A stretch of 64,000 nt of DNA from Agelaius tricolor (Eukaryota; Chordata; Aves; Passeriformes; Icteridae): NCBI GenBank assembly GCA_023055355.1, contig JALJCS010000004.1, positions 27,866,744 to 27,930,743 on the forward strand. Direction: 5' to 3'. Below the pieces are notes generated by a model. That model was given only the letters and a program-made list of their open reading frames with translations. It had not been told where the DNA came from and did no database searches. A program made the position numbers and the translations under genes. Position 1 is the stretch's first letter; each line of letters starts with the position of its first letter. Shown here in pieces: positions 57,293-64,000 of the stretch.

Positions 57293-60200
57293 GTGCAAAC
57301 AATCCTGCTTTACTGAGTGACACCTTTGAATGATGTTTCTATGCCAAATGAGATGAATTCTCTAAATACAGAAATTGACACACAGATAACGAAGTAGTTG
57401 TTGCTTCTCATTCTAAATTATTTCTAGGTAAAGCCTCTTCTAAAGGAGGCAGTCTCTGCTATGTCTATATTATCAAGGAACACAATGCAAATTAGAGTAA
57501 ACCTGTAGAGCAAAGCAGAATAATGCTGAGAATTTGAAACCTATAATGTGTCTTCATGAACTTACTTCTGACTGATTCTAGATTGCTTCCATACTCTGAA
57601 TTCTCATAAGCAGATGATCTTAATACCAATTTCCCTTAATAACAATTGAATCCAGTTTGTCATCTACAATCTCCCTACATGTTGTATTCTGAAGAGTGGT
57701 AATGGAGATAATTCAGTTCAAAACCTGCTCATAAACAGAATAGTAATGCAGATGCTCTGTTTACATGTTAGATAATACAATAAAAGTCAGATAAACACAA
57801 CAGGCAGATGCCTATTACAAAATTCAGATCAAATACAATAAATTACTTGTTGGGCAAATAATACATATATTTATAAATATATTAAGGTAGACAGTATGAT
57901 GCAATTTTATTTCTCTATCTTCTGGAAATCAGAATACGGAAATCTGCCACCTGTGAGTACTTGCATATCAGAAGTACTATCTACAGGTAGATTTAGACAA
58001 CATTCCTCAGTTCAGTGCAGAAGGTTTACTTGAAAAATGTAGCTTCAGGGATTCTGTATTTCCAAATAATTTTAGTGATATTTAATTCTATTGTGTAATA
58101 AAATTTTCCAGAAAATAACTTAGTACTGAACTGTCTCCTTCAAATGAAATAACCTGTCATTTACTTTTCCATGGGGAAAATTTTAGAAGAATAGTCTATT
58201 ATTTATATCTGACTAGTAGCATTACACTCGTTATCAAAACAACAATGGCCACCTGAGAAACTACAGTTAAGTGAATGATTGACTTTGTCTTTCAGTGAAC
58301 ACCTAGCACATGAGGAAATTTTAAGGGGGAAAAAAAAATCTTTGTGAATAATTCTAGATTTGTAGACTGTGAGCCATTTATTGGGCAACCATTTTTTATG
58401 TGCGTAAGATTCATTCTTACTAAGTTCTTCTGATATGCTACATGAATTACGTGGAACTTTTCTTTCACGGATGTGTGGGCGTAATTCTAAGACTAAATAT
58501 TCTGGAGCAGTGCTCACTTTTTCTGAATCAAAACCTTTTGATTTAGAATTTGTAGAATTTACTTATAACACATTGCACCTATGAACACCATTTTCAGTGG
58601 TTTTATTGTTAGTACAATATGAAGGAAAAATAATTATGAAAGACCTTTTTCTGGCTGACAGTTATCAATGTTGTCCTCCCTATGTATTCTTTTTTGTAGT
58701 GTTGAGGTACTTTGCAGTTGTTATTTGGTATTGTCTCAATTTTAATTTCAACTGTTCTTTGCAAAGAAACACTGTTAATATTTTCCCTATTTTCAAGTGG
58801 AAAATTTAATTACTGAAAGATTTGGCAATAGCCAGGATAAGCAGTGTCTCATCCAAATCCCTATGTTTGAAACACCCATCTGTGAACATCAAGTTTGGAT
58901 TTTACTTTTTAAGTTTATGTTCAGTTATTCACTGAGCTTTACAGAGAGACAGACTAGATTGTATTTTTTGCCAAAGATCCATCTAAGAGAAATCTAAGCA
59001 GCAGATGATATCACTGCCGCAGTATGGAACTGTATCAAAATCTCCAAGTGACTCTGTCATCAGTTTATGTCAGGCTGTATAATTTTTTTTTTCAATTCTT
59101 TTTCTGGGTGAGTGTTAGTACCATGTACTTGAAGGATTGGTAGACAAATTGATATGCTAAAGTCTATGAGTTTATGAGATCCTTTAAAATAGTGTGCGGA
59201 GCAGTAATGAGTGTTTGATACAGGTGATTAATACTTGATTTACAGAAGGGAGAATTTAATGCTTTGGATTTCTTAGGTGAAATGCTGGTGATTATACACT
59301 TTCTAGTTCAGACATTCTGTGTTATGTTTTTTTGCTTCAGAAGGCTCCTAACCTCAGACATCAAGGAGTCTTTGTTGGTAAATAAAATCTTACTCCTAAC
59401 AAATGACAGTTTCATAAAGGAATTGCTGTGCAGTCTCTTGGATTTCTATGAGATACATTTTACTTAACAAAACATAAGATAGATTGTGCCCTTAAAATCC
59501 CCCTTCACTCATCCCATTTCCCTCCATTGAAAGTCTGAGAGGGAGGCTGAATGATTATCTTAGTCCACTCAAAATGTATGTGTTTAATGTCATTGTTCAG
59601 AAAGACTGCCTATCTATATCATTTTCCTTTTGGAGATTATGTAAAATGATGACATGTAAAGACACATATATTCTTTTCCCAAAATATAAATAACAGAGAG
59701 AGACATAAATACCTAAAGGAAAAGACCACATGTATATTTCCTTCCTTATTCCTGGTGTTTCCTGCAGCCTTAGTAGAAGTTCATTAGTATTTTCTTACAA
59801 AACCTGTTAGTCCTGTTGGCTGCAGACTCCATCAGTCTGTTACATGTCTCTCTGGGGCTGAGCTCCCCACAGTTCAGTGCTTATGAAATACAGGTTCTTT
59901 GTTCAGTGTTGATGAGAATGAGTCTCTGTGTCTTTTTTAAACAAGTTTAAATGTTATCATACCTGACAGTTTTTTTTTAATTACATTTTTAATATCCATA
60001 ATAAAAATTACATTTCAAGGACACAAAAGGTTCTCCAACACCTGCAATATTCACCTTTTATGGCAATTATGCACATTAAAATTATCTTTATAAATGACTC
60101 CCAAAATGGCAGAGCTAGAAGAATGTGAAGAATTCCCAGAGGATACTCATTCTGTCTTCTCCTTTTTCTTTTCTTTTTTTTTTTCTACTGCCCATGACTT

Positions 60201-63200
60201 GTCTACCCCTTGCCTACTGCTTCTAAGCAAAATCCTTTGAGAGCGAACTAAATTTTTCTGCAAACTAAATAGGCAGATCCCTTGTTTCTGGTTTAATGTT
60301 TAGAATGGAAGCTCTTTAGGGATTCTTTTTGGTAATGCATGTGTAATGCTTAGCTTCATGAAGTATTTGTCTATGACTGGAAATTTTGGCTCTGCAGTAA
60401 CACAAATTGTGAATAATAAGATTTGGACATTGGACACTGAGGGAGATATTGTCAGGTAAGTGATTGGAACAAAGAAGTTTCCAGGGGACAGTCAGGAACT
60501 TAATTTCTTAAAGAAAACATAATGTGGACTTATTATTTTTCTCTCTATTATAACACATCTTATTTTGGCAGAGTCTGTACTAACAAGTGGGATGTGATAG
60601 CACTCAGGAGAATAGTCATATTTGTGTTGTTCACACCATTTCTGATTAAAATAGCTTCTTCCCAGTCGTTTGTAAAATCAACCTGTTTCCTATGCAAAGT
60701 TGCACTTTATAAGTTTTGACCCTAAAGATGTTTGCCCACAACTTTATCATCCCTAGATAGGCAAGATAACTTTTAAAGGACTAGGGCTTCTTAGTCAGTA
60801 CATTGATTCACTGGCCTTCTAAAACACCACCCAATCTTTACAACTTCTACATCTCTCTTTCCTTACCCATTTTACAGTTTAAACTTGGACACCACTGCTG
60901 GAGTATCCACAAACTCTTATAAAAGCCAACTTACATGAGGGGGAAACCACTAGTTCGTGTTATGTAGACCTAAGGCACAAAAAGCTGTGTGATTTGTTCT
61001 TAGATATGAAAAAGGTCTGTAGTGATGCAGAGATATGAAGATATCTCTCCTGTGCTTTAACCAATTGTTAAATTTTATACTGTGTAAGCTTTATTTCTTT
61101 ATGAACTTCTTGCAGATACATACTGTGATGAGACCCCTGTGATTCTCAAGTTGGAGCTGACCTTCCTTTTTATTTTTTTTCCCTTTTGAAGCAAATACAT
61201 CAGAGAAAAAGCCACTGTTTTAAACCTCTGCTTTATTTGAACAATTTCATACTAAATAAAAACAGAATTACTTGGAAATATAGCAAATCCTTATGTGCTG
61301 CCTTGAAACAATCTGGATGGGGGCTTAAAAAGAAGTCCCATGTCACCTGTCTGCTCTGCCCTTGCCAGGCTTGTTCCCCCTCAGCTTGTGCAACGCAATT
61401 TGGCATCTTTTGGTGGGTTCCTGGTTGATAACTACCCTGTCTACTCTGTATTCCTAGGAAACATTTTTTTAATCTCATACCATGCTGGCTTCAGAAGTGC
61501 CCTACACTTCTATGAGCCATCTGAATGCTGTCTTTTCTAGAGCTGTTGTTTCTGTTCACGGTCAGTTAGTTAGAGCGAAGGGATTTCTTTCTATCCCAAA
61601 AGGCCAGATAGTTCTTTGTGTTCATCCTGGGCAATTCAAACTTGTGCTTCCTGGACACCTTCCTTTTAATAGAATAAATGTATCACAGTAACGACACAGG
61701 AAACCTTGAGCAAAAAAGCATGTCCATAACTTTGTCATACATACTGAAATATACATATTCCTGATTATCAATAAATTGCCACCAAATCTAGATCAAGCAG
61801 AAAAATTGAATTGATTTCTTTTTCCCTAATGGCATTATGTCTGGCATATGTCTGTAGATGCACAAAATCCTTTAGATGCCTCTCTTGTTTAGATTACTGG
61901 GATCCTGTAGGCATTTATTTTCATTATTAAGGCTGAGAAAATTAATCAAGTCCAATTACTTCAGTGCAAGGCAGTGTGATGTACTGCTTTCTAAACTCTT
62001 TTCTTCCCTAATCCAACCTGTAAAATAACATTGGCATAAAGAGTTTCTTAGTTAAAAGATGAAACAGTTCCAATTGCTTAATAGCCCCTAAAGAAACTAT
62101 GAAAACACATATAAAAATAGCAGCAGTTATTTTTGTTCTCTGAAATTAAGGCCACAAAAATAATGGTTTAATTTTTTGCAAAGTTTCTGAATAGCAGAAA
62201 ACATTTTCAGATACAGGAAATACTTCTGTAATGGCGAAGTTCTCCTGAAAGGTTGTGAAGTATTTTTTTCTTCTATTCTTGGTAGATTACATTGAGGCTA
62301 TTTTTGGCAAACCTATTAATTTCCATTGAAAGTTTCAGATAAGAACACAGTTCTGTCATACCATGCTCTGTGCAGACGTAGAATGACTAAGGGATAGATT
62401 TTGTCTTGAGCAGATATATGTTTAAGACATTCTTTGAAGAGAAAAGTCTGAAACCATGGAAGAGCTCTACTTCTGAAACATAATTCTGTGTGTAAGAATT
62501 TGATAATACTAGAGTAATGTCAGACTAATTCTCCTACGGATTACTCGTTTTTACAAAAATGTAATTTCACTGATTTCAACATATACATACCTAATTTGCA
62601 TCGTGGTAAACAAGAAGAGACTCTGACTCACGGTTTATTTTACCTACTTGCCAGTTGAGTACAGAGTGTTCGTGTTGACAGGCACCTAAATAGTTACTAA
62701 AGGAGCACAGGGTGAATTATATAATAGTTTTTCTTAATGTATGCCAAATATCTCTGGATAGAAAAAGCACCAGCAAGCAAACATAAAGACAATTCTGGAT
62801 TCTAGGCAAAGAATTTAATTTGATGTAGCAAATTAAAGTTTAACAGTGAATATTATCTATGTCAAGAGGCAAGAAAGAACTGCAATTAAGAATTCACCCC
62901 ATTATTAACCTCTAGCTATTTTTGGCATAATTTAAACAAATTATTAAGATTCTTAATTAGGAAGAAGAGAACTTGCACTAAATTCATTCTTTTCTTGTTA
63001 CTTTGTGTGTCAGAAGAGAAATCAACTATCATATCAGCCAATAAAACAATATTGCTACTGAGAGGGTCTAAAAATTTAGATCTAAAAACAGAATAAATCA
63101 CTTTTATTGATTAATACCTTTTCACATAAACTATAAACACTTTGCATATGAGGAATTAAGACAAGAGATTTGATAATTTTTTCTTTACAGAAAAAGTAAG

Positions 63201-64000
63201 TGAAAAAAATTGCAGCTGTAAGCTATGACTGTAAAACAGATTTAAAATCAGTCTTCGGTTGGCTACTTTTCAGACAAACATTGAACAAAATTCAAAAGAT
63301 GACCATTTTTGAGAGTATGTTGATTTTGAAAAAAAAAAAAACCACAAAGACCCAGAGTTTTCTAATTAAAAGAACTCCTGAAAAATATAGAAGAAATAAT
63401 CTGGTTTTGCAGTACATGAAGATGATTGTAAAGAGACTGGAATCTCACCACAAAATCATGCGTCACATTACCATTGCTATGGCAATACCCTTGCCTTTTG
63501 ATACCAATACTGATGACTATTTAATTTAATGTTAGGTACATTTTATGAGCTTAAAATACAAGTTACTTAGTTCACAAAGTCCAGGTTTTGTCTTTTGTAC
63601 AGACTTTTTTTAGTTCTCCATACAATGTTAATTTCTAAAACTCAGTTTCTCTTCTAGATGTGAATAAAGCTGAGTAGATACTGATATGCATGATGATAAA
63701 ATCTTCAAGTTGCCATAATATCTATCCATAAAATTTGAGGATATGATAGTTTTGTGTCTTGTCTGTGCAGCTAGTCAAGCAACTATATATTCTGGGGAAA
63801 CCTTCCCAAGTTTAGTGTAGAAAGCCCCCTCATCTCTTGCTTATTCCATCCTTATGCTTAAAGAGTAACAGAGCATCTTTAAAAGCAGAAATCTGACAGC
63901 TGTGAAGCACTGACATATTTTTAGGTGTGTGCTTGGAATCAACCTTTTGATGCCTCATTTATTGTAGTCCTTTTTTATTGTTTTTTTTATACTTGCTGTG

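Larger units (their letters stand above)
53346..64000. other. Unique AT-rich sequence to the window end, no gene seen
   Basis: No exon, RNA gene or assignable interspersed repeat. The longest frames (127 codons from 55516, 109 codons from 63200) are rich in Ile, Leu, Lys and Phe as expected of AT-rich chance frames, and carry no domain signature. Simple repeats at 54.4, 56.15 and 57.28 kb are listed separately. Confidence 0.45.

Noticed and set aside
63200..63529. 109-codon plus-strand open frame
   Set aside because: Lys/Ile-rich with an internal poly(A)-encoded lysine run; no domain recognised.

Overview
The window reads as AT-rich nuclear DNA of a bird, most probably a passerine. That call rests on repeats I recognise from memory: many CR1 LINE fragments with the typical 3' end (a 'gatgatctttaagg'-like block running into 'attctatgattct'), and solo LTRs of ERVL- and ERVK-type families seen in songbird genomes. 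No database search was run. I find no protein-coding exon, tRNA, rRNA or CRISPR array that I can defend. Open frames are short, lack family signatures or lie inside repeats, so the window is best read as intergenic or deep intronic sequence.

Layout. 1-19,700 is mostly unique AT-rich sequence with microsatellites, a CR1 tail (about 4.24-4.34 kb), a diverged local duplication (7.3-7.9 kb), a solo ERVL LTR with a 5-bp target-site duplication (11,313-11,889) and a 17-bp perfect hairpin next to an (AC)n tract (12.03-12.13 kb). 19,700-20,340 is the only GC-rich part: a CpG island with an E-box, a CRE-like site, a CTCF-like motif, TATA-like boxes on both strands, a GC-rich minisatellite and a good splice donor at its + end. 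This is the best candidate promoter. 20,500-30,300 is mostly unique sequence with two CR1 pieces.

30,300-34,500 is a repeat cluster: a CR1 reverse-transcriptase fragment, a 1,050-bp ERVL-like LTR, a minus-strand LTR interrupted by a second LTR, then another CR1 piece. 40,240-43,230 holds an ERVL LTR and three CR1 pieces. 44,590-49,030 is the densest part: an old minus-strand CR1 cut by an ERVK-type LTR and by an ERVL LTR that itself contains an ERVK-type LTR. Next to it is another ERVL-like LTR split by a second ERVK-type LTR, then one more ERVK-type LTR. Direct repeats of 5-6 bp at most junctions let the insertion order be read from the sequence. 49-64 kb is mostly unique, with a 160-bp direct duplication, an LTR-end remnant at 51.4 kb, a CR1 tail at 53 kb and microsatellites.

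There is no operon or pathway to describe. The functional interest is the 20-kb CpG island and the nested retroelement record. All retroelement pieces are fragments or solo LTRs; I see no intact retroviral gene.
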